A stretch of DNA of 64,000 nucleotides from Desulfobotulus alkaliphilus (GCF_007830435.1 NZ_VLLC01000002.1:183549-247548); one strand, 5' to 3'; positions 24,797 through 36,414 are shown, counted from the stretch's first letter. Made by a program: numbers and translations. The notes: generated from the letters alone by a model not told the origin.

Positions 24797-24830
24797 ATTG
24801 TATAATCTGAATAAAAATAGTATTGTATAA
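24797..24830 (-). promoter_or_regulatory. Direct repeats upstream of the ABC/menA operon
   Basis: On the minus strand TTATACAAT occurs twice, 25 bases apart, directly before the Shine-Dalgarno of the binding-protein gene. One copy may be a -10 region (TATACA), or the pair may be an operator. No matching regulator gene is adjacent. Confidence 0.4.
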
Positions 24831-24988
24831 CCTTATATTTTTGAATGGGAAGACAGCAAAAGAAAAAAGGTAACGGCTTGTGTAGCAGCATTTCCGTTGG
24901 CAAACCATAGGTAAAAGCTGTTTTTCTGTCAATCAAATGGAAAAAAAGAAGCCCTTTGCCGTTAAAGATTTAAAAGGGGAGGTTAAGG

Positions 24989-25096
24989 ATGACCAAGGTA
25001 ATCATAATGGCAGTGGCGGCCATGATAAAAATGGGTCTGGCAGGCAGTTTTCTTGCAAAGCTTTATAAGAAGCAGAACCGGAATTCCCTGCCCTGA
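24989..25096 (+). CDS. Very small membrane protein, 35 aa
   Basis: A short frame starting at ATG 24989 with GGGGAGG six bases upstream. It encodes MTKVIIMAVAAMIKMGLAGS followed by FLAKLYKKQNRNSLP: one hydrophobic helix and a basic C-terminal tail, typical of single-pass small membrane proteins. It sits between two divergent minus-strand units and would be transcribed alone. No family is recognised. Support is ribosome-binding site plus composition only. Confidence 0.5.
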   Translation: MTKVIIMAVAAMIKMGLAGSFLAKLYKKQNRNSLP

Positions 25097-25127
25097 ACAG
25101 GGAGGAAGGGTGCCCATCCGGTAGGGT

Positions 25128-26693
25128 TCAGCCCGTATCCCCTTCCTGCTTGATCTGCAGATACTGCACCTGACTTTCCAGTTGATCCGCAATGCGGTTT
25201 AAGGCCTGGGAGGCAAGGTTCATCTGTTCTGCGGATCTGGCATTTTCCTGCACCACGCTTTCAAGCCCCCCCAGAATATCCGTGGCCTGGCCAATGGCAT
25301 CGGCCTGCTGGTCGCTGGCGGTCCGGATTTCCATGACCCTGTCCGCATTGCCCCGGATTTCCGGAACCAGGGATTCAAGGTGCTCTCTGGCATCCTTTGC
25401 CATGGTGCTGCCCTCCCTTGCCATCTTACCGATGGCCACGGCAGATTCCCTGCTTTTTTCCGCAAGCTTGCGGATTTCATCGGCCACCACGGCAAAGCCC
25501 CGGCCATGTTCTCCGGCACGGGCGGCTTCAATGGCTGCGTTCAGTGCCAGCAGATGGGTCTGCCTTGCAATTTCTTCCACAATCCCAATGCGCCTGATGA
25601 TATCAAACATGGCCCGGGCAGCGTCTTCCACGGCCTTGCTGCTGGCATCGGCCATTTCCGAGGCCTTCATGGCACCGTTTTCCGTATTTCTGGCCGTGGC
25701 CAGATTGCGGGATACGGCAAGGCTGACTTCCCGCATCCGTGAGCTCAGATGCTCTGCGGATTCCGCCTGGGTCAGGGTGCCCCGGCGCAGACGGTTGGAG
25801 ATGGTCAGCACATCCCGGCTGGCCTCCACGCTGTGGCGGGCTGCGATGCGTACTTCCGATGCGGCCCTCGCCAGTCTGCGGATCATAGTGGCCAGTGCCT
25901 GACCCAGCGTATCCTGATCCGAGAGAACGGGTATGGTGACGGTCAGATCCCCGTCGGCTACCTTGCGGGCAATTTTTGCCTTGGTTTCCAGTGCATCCAC
26001 AAAGGTGTTCATCCAGTGGGAAAGCAGGGCCATTTCATCTTTGGATACAATGGGAATGCGCCGGGTAAGATCCCCCTTGCCCTGTGCCACATCCTGAACC
26101 GCTGCGGTGAGGCGGTGCAGGGGCATGACCACCACCCGCCTGAGGGTGAACACAAGGGTAATGAAAAGCAGAAGATCCAGAATCAGAACAATGAGGATCA
26201 GATCAAAAAAAATCTGTCTGAGTCCCTCTTTGAAAAAGGCGGGGTCCATGATCAGGGTAACGGTGCCTATGGTTTCGCCTCTGTATGTCACTGCCATATT
26301 CCGCAGGAAATTGCGTGTATCCGGGAGCTTTTCCATGGAGACCACTTCCCCCCTGTGGTTTCTTCCTATACAGATATCCGGCTCTTTTTCCATATCTTCT
26401 CCATGAATTCCTATGGAAAGGATACGGGTATCCTTCATTTCCGAATGCAGGGCGGCATATACCTGCGACATGTCAAAATTATACAGGGGATCCTGAAGGG
26501 TCTGTACCAGCCTTTCTATGATGAGGTCTGCATCCGCCTCAAGGCGCATTTCAAATCTCTGCTTTGCGCTCAGATACTGCCAGCTTCCCAGAAGAATGAG
26601 AAGCCCCGTGGTCAGCATCAGTACAAGGATGCTGATGCGAAAAAGCATGGAGTGAAAAAAAGGCATACGTAGGGTAAAGGCTTGCGTTGGCAT
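25128..26693 (-). CDS. Methyl-accepting chemotaxis protein
   Basis: Inner-membrane chemoreceptor of 521 aa. Helix one at about residues 16-40 ([20 protein letters not shown]) and helix two at about 165-190 ([20 protein letters not shown]) enclose a periplasmic domain of about 120 residues. A HAMP domain follows ([20 protein letters not shown]). The signalling tip reads [20 protein letters not shown] then [26 protein letters not shown] precedes the ATG. It lies 33 bases from the hybrid sensor kinase gene, so the two are probably cotranscribed. The ligand is unknown. The C-terminus lacks a CheR-binding pentapeptide. Confidence 0.93.
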   Translation of the reverse strand: MPTQAFTLRMPFFHSMLFRISILVLMLTTGLLILLGSWQYLSAKQRFEMRLEADADLIIERLVQTLQDPLYNFDMSQVYAALHSEMKDTRILSIGIHGEDMEKEPDICIGRNHRGEVVSMEKLPDTRNFLRNMAVTYRGETIGTVTLIMDPAFFKEGLRQIFFDLILIVLILDLLLFITLVFTLRRVVVMPLHRLTAAVQDVAQGKGDLTRRIPIVSKDEMALLSHWMNTFVDALETKAKIARKVADGDLTVTIPVLSDQDTLGQALATMIRRLARAASEVRIAARHSVEASRDVLTISNRLRRGTLTQAESAEHLSSRMREVSLAVSRNLATARNTENGAMKASEMADASSKAVEDAARAMFDIIRRIGIVEEIARQTHLLALNAAIEAARAGEHGRGFAVVADEIRKLAEKSRESAVAIGKMAREGSTMAKDAREHLESLVPEIRGNADRVMEIRTASDQQADAIGQATDILGGLESVVQENARSAEQMNLASQALNRIADQLESQVQYLQIKQEGDTG

Positions 26694-26726
26694 GGCAGGC
26701 TCCTTGGAAGGTGTTGCCGGTGGTTT

Positions 26727-29204
26727 TCAGCGGGCCATGGTTTCCCGTATTTTTTCCGCAAGATCTTTCATGGAAAAGGGTTTTTGAAGAAAATGGATGC
26801 CCGGCTTCAGCACGCCGTGGTGGGCAATGACATTGGCTGTGTAACCGGACATGAAAAGGCTCCGGATGCCGGGGCAGCGGTTTTCAATGCGCAGGCTGAG
26901 TTCCTGTCCGTTCATTTGCGGCATGACCACATCCGTGAGCAGCAGATGGATTTTATTGCCGTGCTGCTCAGCCAGGGACAGGGCCTCCTCGGGCGTGGCT
27001 GCGGCCATAACCTCATAGCCGAGCTTTTCCAGTATCCGGCCTGTCAGCTGAAGAAGGGCAGGCTCATCTTCCACCAGAAGGATACACTCTTTTCCCCGGG
27101 GAAGGGATGTTTTTTCTGCATCGGGTGCACTGCAGCTTTCTTCATCCGTTGCTGGCAGGTAGATGCGGAAGGTGCTGCCCTTTCCCGGCTCACTGTACAC
27201 ATTGATAAAACCCTGATTCTGGCGGACAATGCCATAGATCATGGAAAGGCCGAGACCCGTACCGCTGCCTTGGGGCTTGGTTGTGAAAAATGGCTCAAAA
27301 AGCTGGGGCAGATGCTCTTTTTCTATGCCGCATCCGTTGTCACTCACGGCCAGCATGACATAGTCGCCGGGGATGAAATCCCCGTGAGTTTCTCCGTAGC
27401 CCTCTTCAAAGGAGGCATTGGCCGTTTCAATGGTCATCATCCCCACGCCGGCAATGGCATCCTTGGCATTGACGGTAAGATTCACAAGGATCTGGTCCAG
27501 CTGACTGCTGTCCATTCTCACGTACCTGAGATTTTCTTCGGGATGCCACCGGAGCTCAATGCCTTCACCGATCAGGCGGTGCAGCATTTTGAGCATGCCC
27601 TCAATGGTCTGGTTGAGGTTGAGTACCCGGGGGGCGATGGTCTGTCTGCGGGCAAAGGCCAGCAGTTGTTTTGTGAGTTCCGTGGAGCGTTCTGCTGCCT
27701 TTTTTATTTCCCCGAGTTCAGCCATGGCCGGGTGTCTGGCATCCAGCCTTGTTTCCATGAGTTCCGCATTGCCCATGATGATACCCAGCATATTGTTGAA
27801 GTCGTGGGCCACACCTCCGGCCAGCCTGCCGATGGATTCCATTTTCTGGGACTGAATAAGCTGGGCTTCCAGGCGTTTGCGCTGGCTGATGTCATGGATG
27901 ATGGAGTGCAGGTATTCTTTGTTTTTCAGGCGGATGACACTGGAAAGTACGGCCACATCCCGGATGGAGCCGTCTGCTCTCCTGTGGCGGAATTCAAAGT
28001 GGATGCGTTTTTCTTTTTTTACCTTTTCGATTTCTGCGGCGATTTCTTCCGGGGAGAGGGTATTGATGTCCTGAATGCGTTTTTTCTTCAGTGTTTCCCT
28101 GGACCATCCGTAATAATCTGCTGCCGCCTGATTGGCATCAACCACAGCCCCCGTTTCTGGATCTAAAATGAGCTTGACCGCAGCATGCTCTTCAAACAGC
28201 CTGCGGTAATCCTCTTCGCTTTCCTTCAGGTTTTCAAGGATTCTGTATTCTTCGCTGACATCCCTGAACACCAGTACAACACCGGTAAGAATACCTTCTT
28301 CCTGAAAAATGGGGGCTGCGCTGTCTGCGATCTGGCACTCCCTTCCATCCCTTGCAATGAGCAGGGTGTGGTTGGCAAGGCCTTCTGTTCTGCCGGAGGC
28401 AATGACCTTTTCCACAGGGTTATCAGGGGTTTTTCTGCTTTCTGCATTGACGATGCGGAAAACCTCGGTGAGGGGTTTTTGCAGGGCTTCCTTCAGGGGC
28501 CAGCCCGTGAGATTTTCTGCCACCGGGTTCATCAGGGTGATATGGCCTTTTCTGTCTGTGGCAATGACGGCATCTCCGATGGATTTTAAGGTGGTATCCA
28601 GATTTTTCATGGCGTTTTTAAGTTTTTCAAGGGCGTCTGCAGCATACTCCTGTTCCGTCAGTACCCGGCCCGCCAGAACCGTGGCCAGGGGATAAATGAT
28701 GAGAATGGGAAAGGCCATCTTCCGTATGACCAGCCAGAGGGATTCGCCGGGGAGGGTGAGCATGAGTGCCAGCATGGCCAGATGGACGACAAGGCCGAAA
28801 AGAAAGAGATCCTTTGTGGAGGGGATGTTCTGCCGGGGTTTGAGGTAAAAATGGGCGGCAAGGCCGATGGCAAGGGAGGAAAGAATTACCAGAATGCCCG
28901 TGAAGGCCCCCACCCCCCCCAGTTGAATGCGGCAGAGGGTGGGCATAAGGGCCGCAATGATGCCCGCAAGGGGACCGTGGAAGAGGGCGCAGAGGCTGAC
29001 CATGAGGGATCTGCCGTCAAAAATGAGGCCCGGCCCCAGAACCAGGGGTTTCAGCATCCCGAAAACAGCGGCACTGCCAAAGAGAAGGCCCTGTAGCCAT
29101 GGGCCTGTACGGCTTTTCTTCGGCCACCTTCGGGAGATGAAGCCGGAAACAACACTTAGGGCTATCAGGAGGGCAAGGTTCAGGACAAGGTCCAGATACA
29201 TCAT
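26727..29204 (-). CDS. Hybrid sensor histidine kinase with 5TM, two PAS and a receiver domain
   Basis: Inner-membrane kinase of 825 aa. ATG 29204 is selected (AAGGA upstream). A five-to-six-helix 5TMR-LYT-like sensor fills residues 1-190. PAS1 (about 210-330) and PAS2 (about 345-460) follow. The H-box is [20 protein letters not shown]. The kinase boxes are [10 protein letters not shown] (N), [19 protein letters not shown] (G1/F) and [13 protein letters not shown] (G2). The C-terminal receiver has LLVEDEP, phospho-acceptor Asp in [13 protein letters not shown] and the lysine in FLQKPFS. No output regulator is adjacent; phosphotransfer may stay internal or go to a distant partner. Confidence 0.92.
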   Translation of the reverse strand: MMYLDLVLNLALLIALSVVSGFISRRWPKKSRTGPWLQGLLFGSAAVFGMLKPLVLGPGLIFDGRSLMVSLCALFHGPLAGIIAALMPTLCRIQLGGVGAFTGILVILSSLAIGLAAHFYLKPRQNIPSTKDLFLFGLVVHLAMLALMLTLPGESLWLVIRKMAFPILIIYPLATVLAGRVLTEQEYAADALEKLKNAMKNLDTTLKSIGDAVIATDRKGHITLMNPVAENLTGWPLKEALQKPLTEVFRIVNAESRKTPDNPVEKVIASGRTEGLANHTLLIARDGRECQIADSAAPIFQEEGILTGVVLVFRDVSEEYRILENLKESEEDYRRLFEEHAAVKLILDPETGAVVDANQAAADYYGWSRETLKKKRIQDINTLSPEEIAAEIEKVKKEKRIHFEFRHRRADGSIRDVAVLSSVIRLKNKEYLHSIIHDISQRKRLEAQLIQSQKMESIGRLAGGVAHDFNNMLGIIMGNAELMETRLDARHPAMAELGEIKKAAERSTELTKQLLAFARRQTIAPRVLNLNQTIEGMLKMLHRLIGEGIELRWHPEENLRYVRMDSSQLDQILVNLTVNAKDAIAGVGMMTIETANASFEEGYGETHGDFIPGDYVMLAVSDNGCGIEKEHLPQLFEPFFTTKPQGSGTGLGLSMIYGIVRQNQGFINVYSEPGKGSTFRIYLPATDEESCSAPDAEKTSLPRGKECILLVEDEPALLQLTGRILEKLGYEVMAAATPEEALSLAEQHGNKIHLLLTDVVMPQMNGQELSLRIENRCPGIRSLFMSGYTANVIAHHGVLKPGIHFLQKPFSMKDLAEKIRETMAR

Positions 29205-29378
29205 GGGCGTTTCCTTGGGATGCGGTGGCAATGTTGTGGTCTGTACTTACTGGAATCTTCTATATCCATAGCATGGTAGGCGCAAAAGAAAAAGAATTCT
29301 TCCCTTCCGTCGGGTGTTCGTTTTTCTCGAAGAAAAAGAAATCCATAGATCAAAAGATCCGGATATGTTAATTCTTTG

Positions 29379-29730
29379 GTGATTATTCAGTACGTTTTAT
29401 CTTGAAAAATTGTTCTTTAATTTCAGTATCTTAGTTTCAACAAAAGACAATCGGGCTCTTTGTGAGTGACATTGCAATCGTTTCGGATCAGAGCTTTGCA
29501 GGCCTGTGCGAAAGAAGCGGCAAACTGTCTGAGCCGCCACAAGGGCAGCGTACCAAGGCCTGCTATGGTAATCAAAAAGCTTATCCTGCCTGTGGCGGCG
29601 AGTTTTTGCCGCTTCCGCACAGGGCAAGAAGCTCCCGAATAAGATTGCGTCACGAACAAATGGCTCGGTTGTCTGTGTGTTTGATTATAGGTGTTTGATT
29701 TATAGGATAAAAATTCTGCTGGGTGGTTGC
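29379..29730 (+). mobile_element. MITE-like element, family 2, copy D (upstream of metH)
   Basis: A 352-bp element homologous over most of its length to the inverted copy at 60553-60905. The left end GTGATTATTCAGTAC matches the family end (GTAATTATTCAGCAC) at 13 of 15. The right end is degenerate (CTGCTGGGTGGTTGC). Flanks AATTCTTTG and GTTCTTTCT share TTCTTT, a decayed target duplication. It ends 57 bases before the metH start and carries no convincing gene. Confidence 0.7.
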
Positions 29731-29787
29731 GTTCTTTCTGGATTTTTAAAAAGATTTTTCTGCCATTTTATCTGTAAAGGAAAGCCC

Positions 29788-32700
29788 ATGACATTTCTTG
29801 AAGCCCTGAAATCCCACATCCTTGTTTTAGACGGTGCCATGGGTACCATGATCCAGAACCTTGGCCTGACCGCAGCGGATTTTGGCGGTGAATCCTATGA
29901 AATGCTTTCGGATATGCTGGTTTTTTCAAGGCCTGAGGCCTTGCGGGATATTCATCTGGCCTATTTTGAGGCCGGAGCCCACGCAGTGGAAACCAATACC
30001 TTCGGAGCCAGTCCCCTACGCCTTGAGGAATTTGATTTCTCCGGCCTTGATACGGCTGCCTTTGAAGGCATTCCCGAAAAGATCCAGCTGAATACCCTCT
30101 CTTCGGAAGAGATGGCCTACTGGATGAGCCTTAAAGGGGCTTCCATTGCCAAGGAGGCCAAAGAGCTTTATGCCGCCTCGCCTGATTATGATGGCCGTCC
30201 CCTTTTTGTGATGGGTTCCATGGGGCCTTCCAACTTTGTGCTTTCCCCCACGGAAGCGGATCTTCACCGGGGGAGCTGGGAAAGCATAGAGGAAAATTTC
30301 CGGGTGCAGGTGAAGGGCCTTGTGGACGGGGGCGTGGATGTGCTGCTCTTTGAAACCCAGCAGGATATGCTGGAGCTGAAGGCCGCCGTGTCCGGAGCAA
30401 AAAAGGCCATGGCTGAAAGGGGGGTTGCCCTTCCCATTATCTGTCAGGTGACGGTGGATGCCCACAGCCGCATGCAGATTTTCGGAACAGACATCCATGC
30501 GGTCATTGTCACCCTTTCGGGCATTGGTATTGATGTTTTGGGTATCAACTGCTCCATCGGCCCGGATCTCATGGAGCCAACGGTGGCAAAGCTTTCCCGT
30601 TTCAGCCCTCTGCCCCTTTCCGTGCTGCCCAATGCGGGCCTGCCGGAAAACATAGACGGCAAAACCGTATTCCCCCAGTCTCCCGAAGATCTGGCGGCCC
30701 ATCTGTCCCGTTTCATGGATACCTATGGTGTGAACATTGTGGGCGGGTGCTGCGGCACTACGCCGGACCATATCCGGGCCGTTGCTCAGGAGGCCGCCCG
30801 AAGAAAGCCGCAGGAGAGAAAGCCCGAAGGCGGTGTCTGGCTGGCTGGCCCTTCCAAAGCCGTACTGCTGGACAGTGATTCCCGGCTGATTCGCATTGGT
30901 GAACGCCTCAATGTGCGGGGTTCCAAAAAGGTGAGGGATGCGGTGGAGCATGATGGCCTTCTGGATATGGATGCGCTGGATGAGGTGGTGCGGGAGCAGA
31001 TCGAGGATCTGGGCTGTGAAGTGCTGGATGTGTGCATGGATTCCAATATTGTGGACACAAAAACCGTGCTGCCCAAAGTGATTCAGGGTGTCTGCGTGGA
31101 TTTTCCGGGGGCTTTGTGTATCGATTCCTTTGATGCGGATGCGCTGATAGCCGCAGTGAAGGCCTATCCCGGCAGGCCGCTCATCAACTCCATTTCCATG
31201 GAAGGCCATGAAGGCATGTCCAAGGCTGCTTTTATTTGCAGCCATACGGCCTTTCACAACCCCCTTTACATCGCCCTTGCGGCGGATGACAAGGGGCCTG
31301 CCCAGACAAGGGAGGAAAAAAAGGCCATTGCCGACCGCCTTGTGGAGGCTGCAGCCCCCCATGGTGTGGGGGCGGATCAGCTGCTCATTGACATCAATGC
31401 CTTTCCCATTGGATCGGAATCCGTGGAAGGCATGAATTTCGCTCTGGAATCCTTAGAATCCATTCCCCTGATTAAAAATGCCCATCCCGGTATCATGACC
31501 ACCATCGGTGTGAGCAATCTCACCAACGGCCTTGCCAAGAAGCCCTACATGCGTCTGGTGCTGACCTCGGTCTTTCTGGATGAGGGCAGAAAAAAGGGGC
31601 TGGATGCGGCCATTGTCAACCCGAACCACTATGCGCCGGTGGAAAGTCTGGATGCCTCAGACTATGCCCTTGGCCTGAAGGTGGTACTGGACAGGGACAT
31701 GGATGCCTATGCCCTCCTTGAGGATATTGCCGAGCGTAAGCAGGGCCGGAGGGTGGAAAGGCGTTCTTCCTATGAAGGCCTTTCCCCTGCGGAAACCCTC
31801 AGTGAAAAGATCAAGGACGGCTTTAAAAAACGGGAGGCCGGAACGGTAACATGGAAGGGTATGGAGATTGCCTATCAGGACAGCATTGTGCTGGATGCGG
31901 TGAAAGCTCTGGAAGACCATGAACCTCTGGCACTGATCAGCGATTATCTCATGGAAGCCATGAATGTACTGGGAGACCGCTTTGCGGCAGGAGAGGCTTC
32001 GTTGCCCCATCTTCTGAAGGCTGCGGATGTCATGAAGGCGGTTATGGGTTTTCTGGAAAGCGTTATGGCCGAAGGGGCTGTGCAGGAGGCCTACAAGGCC
32101 ACCATTGTCATGGGAACGGTTTATCAGGATGTGCATTCCATTGGAAAGGATCTTACCAAAACCCTGCTGGAAAACTACGGCTTCCGGGTGATTGACCTTG
32201 GGGTGCAGGTTCCTGTGGATGCCTTTGTGGAAACGGCCATCCGGGAAAAGGCCGATGCCATTGGTATGAGTGCCCTTCTGGTGCAGACGGCCAATCACAT
32301 GATTTCTGTGGTGAAACGCATGGATGAGGCGGGCCTTTCCATTCCGGTTTTTGTGGGGGGTGCGCCTGTGAATCTGCGCCATGCCGCCACCGTGGCCCTG
32401 CGGGGCGGGGATCATGGGGATAATATCAAGCCCGATGTCTTTTATTGCCAGACCGCCATGGACAGTGTGAATCTCATGGAAGGTCTGATTTCCGCCAGAA
32501 GGGAAGCGGTGATTGCTGAAAATCGGGAAAAGCTTCTTGCTGCATGGCGTTCCGGGCAGGAAAAATCCAAAGAAAAGTCGGGTCTTCTGGCAAGTCTTCC
32601 AAGGCGCAGGGTCTTTTTTGATGCACACCCTGCGGTTTCATCTTTTTTCTCCGAAACCCTGAGCCCTTCCCCTTTAGCCATGGATATACGCAAAAAAAGT

Positions 32701-33345
32701 CTTTTTTCCCTGAACTGGAAGATGGGAAAGGACCGGCAGGATGCGGATGCTTTGTATGAAAAATGGATAACAAAGGCCGAGGACGAAGGCCTTGTCAACC
32801 CTCATGGCCGTGTGGCCCTCTTTCCTGCCAACAGCGAGGGGCAGGATCTTGTACTCTTTGATCCGGAAAATCCTGAGAGGGAGGTGGCCCGCATTCATAC
32901 AGAAATGCAGGCAGGCTCCGGTAAAAGGGATATTTTCTGTGTGGCGGATTTTGTAAGGCCCCTGTCAGATGGTGTTAAAGACTGTGTGGGGCTGCAGATT
33001 GCCACGGCAGGACGGGCATCTTCGGAAGCTGCGGAGGCCTTTAAGGCTTCAGGGGATACGGAAAGCGCCCATCTTTTGCAGGGACTTTCCGACCGCATTG
33101 CAGAAGACCTTGCGGGGCTTTTGCACCAAAGGCTGAAGGCCCTTTCCGGTCTGGATGCAGGGTGCCGCTATTCTCCGGGCTATCCCGGCATTCCTTTAGA
33201 GGAAAACGGGGTGCTGCACCGTCTTCTTAAGGCCCAAGAGCTGGGAATTACCCTGACGGAGGCGGGGGAATTTCACCCCACCTCCACCACGGCGGCTCTG
33301 GTTGTTTTTCATAAAGATGCGGGTTATGCCACACCGGAAATCTGA
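29788..33345 (+). CDS. metH: Cobalamin-dependent methionine synthase
   Basis: Cytosolic enzyme of 1185 aa, full length, that methylates homocysteine from methyltetrahydrofolate through methylcobalamin. ATG 29788 ([20 protein letters not shown]) follows AAAGGA; an upstream 37-codon extension lies partly in a repeat and is rejected. Zinc ligands are Cys255 (INCSIGP) and Cys321/Cys322 (GGCCGT). The pterin domain spans about 355-630. The cobalamin domain has axial His783 in YQDVHSIG. The activation domain (about 920-1185) keeps the S-adenosylmethionine motif RYSPGYP. No cobalamin riboswitch was seen upstream, where a mobile element lies instead. The 3' end overlaps the convergent MCP gene by 22 bp. 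Confidence 0.96.
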   Translation: MTFLEALKSHILVLDGAMGTMIQNLGLTAADFGGESYEMLSDMLVFSRPEALRDIHLAYFEAGAHAVETNTFGASPLRLEEFDFSGLDTAAFEGIPEKIQLNTLSSEEMAYWMSLKGASIAKEAKELYAASPDYDGRPLFVMGSMGPSNFVLSPTEADLHRGSWESIEENFRVQVKGLVDGGVDVLLFETQQDMLELKAAVSGAKKAMAERGVALPIICQVTVDAHSRMQIFGTDIHAVIVTLSGIGIDVLGINCSIGPDLMEPTVAKLSRFSPLPLSVLPNAGLPENIDGKTVFPQSPEDLAAHLSRFMDTYGVNIVGGCCGTTPDHIRAVAQEAARRKPQERKPEGGVWLAGPSKAVLLDSDSRLIRIGERLNVRGSKKVRDAVEHDGLLDMDALDEVVREQIEDLGCEVLDVCMDSNIVDTKTVLPKVIQGVCVDFPGALCIDSFDADALIAAVKAYPGRPLINSISMEGHEGMSKAAFICSHTAFHNPLYIALAADDKGPAQTREEKKAIADRLVEAAAPHGVGADQLLIDINAFPIGSESVEGMNFALESLESIPLIKNAHPGIMTTIGVSNLTNGLAKKPYMRLVLTSVFLDEGRKKGLDAAIVNPNHYAPVESLDASDYALGLKVVLDRDMDAYALLEDIAERKQGRRVERRSSYEGLSPAETLSEKIKDGFKKREAGTVTWKGMEIAYQDSIVLDAVKALEDHEPLALISDYLMEAMNVLGDRFAAGEASLPHLLKAADVMKAVMGFLESVMAEGAVQEAYKATIVMGTVYQDVHSIGKDLTKTLLENYGFRVIDLGVQVPVDAFVETAIREKADAIGMSALLVQTANHMISVVKRMDEAGLSIPVFVGGAPVNLRHAATVALRGGDHGDNIKPDVFYCQTAMDSVNLMEGLISARREAVIAENREKLLAAWRSGQEKSKEKSGLLASLPRRRVFFDAHPAVSSFFSETLSPSPLAMDIRKKSLFSLNWKMGKDRQDADALYEKWITKAEDEGLVNPHGRVALFPANSEGQDLVLFDPENPEREVARIHTEMQAGSGKRDIFCVADFVRPLSDGVKDCVGLQIATAGRASSEAAEAFKASGDTESAHLLQGLSDRIAEDLAGLLHQRLKALSGLDAGCRYSPGYPGIPLEENGVLHRLLKAQELGITLTEAGEFHPTSTTAALVVFHKDAGYATPEI

Positions 33346-35114
33346 AGACGGGGCAGGGCGGAAACAGAATATTCCATGGGGGCCGCACATTCGGCCCCCC
33401 TTCCGTTGCAGGTGAAGGCAAGGGCTGCGGCAATGGCCCTTAGCTGTTCCGCCTGAGCATTCATCTCTTCGGATGCCGCAGCGGATTCTTCGGCATTGGC
33501 GGCATTTTCCGCTGTGCTTTTTTCGATATCCCGGATGTGCTGTGCTGTCTTTTCAAGGCTGTCTGCATTTTCTTTCGCATTTTCCCTGAGTTCTGCAACG
33601 ATGCTGCTTACCTTTTTCATCTTTTCCTGCAGCCGGTTCATTCCCTGCCCTGTGGTATGCACCTTTTTCATTCCTTCTTCCACATCCCTCACCGTCGCAT
33701 GGATCAGTTCCGTGGTATTTTTTGCGGCTTCCGCAGACTTCATGGCAAGGCTTCTCACTTCTTCGGCCACCACGGCAAAGCCTGCTCCGGCTTCTCCGGC
33801 ACGGGCAGCCTCAACGGCAGCATTCAGGGAAAGAAGGTTGGTCTGAAAGGCAATTTCATCGATGGTTTTTATGATTTTCACGGTGTTCTGACTTGCCGAT
33901 GCAATGCCTTCCATGGCAGCAACTAAAGAATCCATGGAGCCGTGTGCTGCGCTGAGTTCCCTTGTGGCATCTTCCACATGGCGGTTGCCTTCATCCGTAT
34001 GTGCTGCAACGGTACGGGTACGGGCGCTGACGTCATCAAGGGAGCGGGTGATGGCCTGGGCGCTGCTGATCTGTCGGCTGGCACCGTCGGAAAGGCTCTG
34101 GGCTGCGGCGGAAAGTTCGGCGGAAGCCTCAGCCACATGCAAAGACGTTTCATTCAGGGTATTGATGCTTTCGTTGAGCTGACGGATCAGGGGCGCTGTG
34201 AGGATGAAAAGCAGGATGGATGCCGTGAGCAGGGCAAAAAAGGTTAAAAGGCCAGACCAGAGTCCGAGCCGGTTGACCTCTGCAAGGAGGCTGCTTGTGG
34301 GAGCCGATGCCACCAGCATCCAGTCTTGATCCGGGATATGGAAAAAACCTGCCATCTCAGTAGTTTCCCCGTTTATGTATTCCATAACACCTTTTTTTTC
34401 CCGGTTCATGCGGAGGAAAAAAGCCTGATCACTCACATTCTCTTTTAAGATTTTTTCCCTGTCCGGATGCACGAGGATATCTCCTTTGCTGTTGGCTACC
34501 CAGATGTGTCCTTCAGCTCCGGTTTCCACGGGACGGATAAAGGTGCTGTCCATGACGGCAAGGCTGATGGCAGAAAGAACTGTTCCGGTGATTCTGCCGC
34601 CCTGAAGCACGGGGCTGGATATGACAAAAATGGCATTGCCCGATGCCATGGATATAATGGCATCGGAAACGGCCGGTTCTCCCCTCATGTTCTGCTGAAA
34701 ATAGGCCCTGTCTGATATGTCTATCCCCCGCTCATGGCTGCCATCGGAGGAGGCCAGTACTCTGCCGCTGTTATCGGCAAGGGCAATGAGTTCATATTGT
34801 CCGTCCATACTTGCCTTGATGGATTTCAGATAGGCTGAACTTTCCTTTATCAGCTCCGGATTGGACTGATTCTGCAGAATGGTCTGCTGCAGAAGGGGGT
34901 TGATACTGTAGTTTGACACATCCCTCTGTCTTTCCGTAACCCACTGGCTGATCTGGGTGGCTGTGCTGCGGGCAACAAAGGAAAGGTGTTCTTCCGTTTG
35001 AAAAACCATGGCTTTTCTGGCCATGGCATAGGCAATGGCAGAAAGGATGATAAGGGCAAGGGTGAAGAGAATCAGTGTTGGAAACATAAATTTCTGACGC
35101 AGGGAAAGGGACAT
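33324..35114 (-). CDS. Methyl-accepting chemotaxis protein with dCache-type sensor
   Basis: Chemoreceptor of 596 aa. Helices at residues 10-32 ([20 protein letters not shown]) and about 278-300 ([20 protein letters not shown]) flank a periplasmic domain of about 245 residues. Its sequence ([57 protein letters not shown]) is a double Cache fold, which often binds amino or organic acids. The signalling tip is [20 protein letters not shown]. The last seven codons overlap the end of metH, an unusual tail-to-tail arrangement. GGAGG lies upstream of the start. Confidence 0.92.
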   Translation of the reverse strand: MSLSLRQKFMFPTLILFTLALIILSAIAYAMARKAMVFQTEEHLSFVARSTATQISQWVTERQRDVSNYSINPLLQQTILQNQSNPELIKESSAYLKSIKASMDGQYELIALADNSGRVLASSDGSHERGIDISDRAYFQQNMRGEPAVSDAIISMASGNAIFVISSPVLQGGRITGTVLSAISLAVMDSTFIRPVETGAEGHIWVANSKGDILVHPDREKILKENVSDQAFFLRMNREKKGVMEYINGETTEMAGFFHIPDQDWMLVASAPTSSLLAEVNRLGLWSGLLTFFALLTASILLFILTAPLIRQLNESINTLNETSLHVAEASAELSAAAQSLSDGASRQISSAQAITRSLDDVSARTRTVAAHTDEGNRHVEDATRELSAAHGSMDSLVAAMEGIASASQNTVKIIKTIDEIAFQTNLLSLNAAVEAARAGEAGAGFAVVAEEVRSLAMKSAEAAKNTTELIHATVRDVEEGMKKVHTTGQGMNRLQEKMKKVSSIVAELRENAKENADSLEKTAQHIRDIEKSTAENAANAEESAAASEEMNAQAEQLRAIAAALAFTCNGRGAECAAPMEYSVSALPRLQISGVA

Positions 35115-35359
35115 GGCAACCTCCTGTGTTTCCTGGAAGAGGGTAGGGGTGACCGGGGGGCATCATGATGGGGGCGGTGAGCATATTTGCCACTACCTGC
35201 CAGCTTTTACGGGTGATTTTGTGCGTATATACGGTGCTGAAGGCAGACTGAAAAAAGAAGGACAGGAATAATGAAATCAGTATAGGGAGCTGGAATAAAA
35301 AGGTAAAGCTTTTTGTTGCGGCGCATGAAGGAGGTGTGGAAAAAACAGGAAAGGGTTCG

Positions 35360-35387
35360 CCAGCCCGGTTTCTGTGGTCCGGGCCAG
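35360..35387 (-). terminator. Possible terminator after ADH synthase
   Basis: Minus strand: CTGGCCCGG, loop ACCACAGAAA, CCGGGCTGG, then a T-rich stretch (TTTCCTGTTTTTT) slightly further on. It lies 16 bases past the stop at 35403. Confidence 0.4.
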
Positions 35388-35402
35388 CGGTGTTTTCATT
35401 CG

Positions 35403-36200
35403 TCAGCTGAGATATTGATTCATGGCTGTTGTGGTATTCAGGCCATCATTGACTATACCGTGCAGGGCGCGGAGCAGGGCCGTGGGATTTTCGTGCTGAA
35501 ACACGTTTCTCCCAAGGGAAAGGCCTGCGGCGCCTGCCTGCATGGCATCAAAGGCCATCTGCAGAATCTGTGCATCATTTTCCATTTTGGGGCCTCCGGC
35601 AATAACTACGGGAATGCAGCACCCGTCCACCACCTGGCGGAAGGTTTCCGGGCTGCCCGTATAGGCCACCTTCACCACGTCTGCGCCCAGTTCTTCTCCT
35701 AAGCGGGCGCAGTGCTTGACCACATCCACATGGTTTTCATCGGCAATGCGGGGGCCTCTGGCATAGACCATGGCAAGAACGGGCATGCCCCATTCATTGG
35801 CCCTTGTGCTGACTTCACCGAAGTCCCTGAGCATGGCCCTTTCGTTTTCATCCCCCACATTGACATGGACGGATACGGCATCGGCCCCTAAGCGCAGGCC
35901 GTCTTCTACCGTGGCCACAAGGGTTTTGGTGTTGGAAAAGGGAGAAAGGCTGGTACTTGCGGAAAGATGGAGGATGAGGCCGATGTCCCGGCCATGGCCC
36001 CTGTGGGTGCGGCGGGGAAGACCCTTGTGCATGAGAACGGCATTGGCGCCGCCTTCTGCCACTTTATCCACGGCTCCCCTGAGATCTATCATTCCGGGGA
36101 TGGGACCGACGGTGACCCCGTGGTCCATGGGTACAATGATGGTTTTTTTTGTGTTGCGGTCAAAAATCCGTTCCAGTCGAACCTGTTTGCCAAGCTGCAT
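35403..36200 (-). CDS. 2-amino-3,7-dideoxy-D-threo-hept-6-ulosonate synthase (ADH synthase, aroA')
   Basis: Cytosolic class-I aldolase-fold enzyme of 265 aa. In the archaeal-type route it condenses a deoxyketohexose phosphate with aspartate semialdehyde, feeding dehydroquinate synthesis without DAHP. ATG 36200 has AAAGGAG upstream; the longer frame is rejected. Asp26 (VPMDHG), Tyr146 (AMVYARG) and Lys177 (VVKVAYTG, Schiff base) are all offset by seven from the catalytic residues of the Methanocaldococcus enzyme as I recall them. No aroB'-type DHQ synthase II is adjacent. Upstream is a Phe-rich leader peptide and attenuator, fitting end-product control by aromatic amino acids. Confidence 0.9.
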   Translation of the reverse strand: MQLGKQVRLERIFDRNTKKTIIVPMDHGVTVGPIPGMIDLRGAVDKVAEGGANAVLMHKGLPRRTHRGHGRDIGLILHLSASTSLSPFSNTKTLVATVEDGLRLGADAVSVHVNVGDENERAMLRDFGEVSTRANEWGMPVLAMVYARGPRIADENHVDVVKHCARLGEELGADVVKVAYTGSPETFRQVVDGCCIPVVIAGGPKMENDAQILQMAFDAMQAGAAGLSLGRNVFQHENPTALLRALHGIVNDGLNTTTAMNQYLS

Positions 36201-36246
36201 GGTCTGCTCCTTTGGGTGGGTGTCGGCAGGCTGGCGGAACCGGAAT

Positions 36247-36282
36247 AAAAAAAGGACCACCAGCGTGATGCCTGCGGTCCTT
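36247..36282 (-). terminator. Attenuator terminator before ADH synthase
   Basis: On the minus strand AAGGACC and GGTCCTT form a stem with inner CAG/CTG pairs, followed by TTTTTTT. It lies between the leader peptide stop (36310) and the gene start (36200), so it would stop transcription before the gene. Confidence 0.8.
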
Positions 36283-36342
36283 GAAAGTTTCGGGATGGAT
36301 GCTTTTTTTTCAGGCCATTCCACCTTCACAAGAACCCCAGGC
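36270..36342 (-). promoter_or_regulatory. Antiterminator pairing in the ADH synthase leader
   Basis: Leader bases GCCTGGGGTTCTT (36342-36330) can pair with AAGGACCGCAGGC (36282-36270), which is the 5' arm of the terminator: 11 Watson-Crick pairs plus a G-U. The first segment lies inside the leader codons just after the Phe run. A ribosome stalled on Phe/Tyr codons would leave it free to block the terminator. Confidence 0.72.
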
Positions 36343-36408
36343 GCAGCTAAAGCCGCCAAAAAAGTTCTTAAAGTAAAAAAAGAAGGTATGGAAAGGGTTC
36401 ATGCTCAT
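36310..36408 (-). CDS. Phe/Tyr-rich leader peptide of the ADH synthase attenuator
   Basis: A 32-codon frame with eight Phe, one Tyr and one Trp, concentrated as [15 protein letters not shown], then CAWGSC and stop at 36310. Composition and position match the leader peptides of pheA and pheST attenuators in enterobacteria. The start is ATG 36408, or ATG 36402 two codons later. The first coincides with the predicted transcript start, so translation may be leaderless or begin at the second. The peptide itself probably has no function beyond sensing charged Phe/Tyr tRNA. Confidence 0.78.
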   Translation of the reverse strand: MSMNPFHTFFFYFKNFFGGFSCAWGSCEGGMA

Positions 36409-36414
36409 GTCCAG

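Noticed and set aside
26682-28166. 494-aa open frame opposite the hybrid sensor kinase
   Set aside because: Low-complexity shadow of the kinase gene; the kinase motifs on the other strand are complete.
29462-29698. Short frame MSDIAIVSDQSFAGLCERSG conserved in elements D and E
   Set aside because: It is similar in both copies only because the DNA is; changes are mostly non-synonymous and the ends differ by frameshift, so it is probably not a protein.
29379-29787. Cobalamin riboswitch before metH
   Set aside because: No B12-box-like sequence or matching fold was recognised; the region is occupied by a MITE-like element.
30016-31362. 448-aa open frame antisense to metH
   Set aside because: It lies inside the well-supported metH gene in an opposing frame, lacks recognisable motifs or a ribosome-binding site, and is explained by codon bias of a GC-rich gene.
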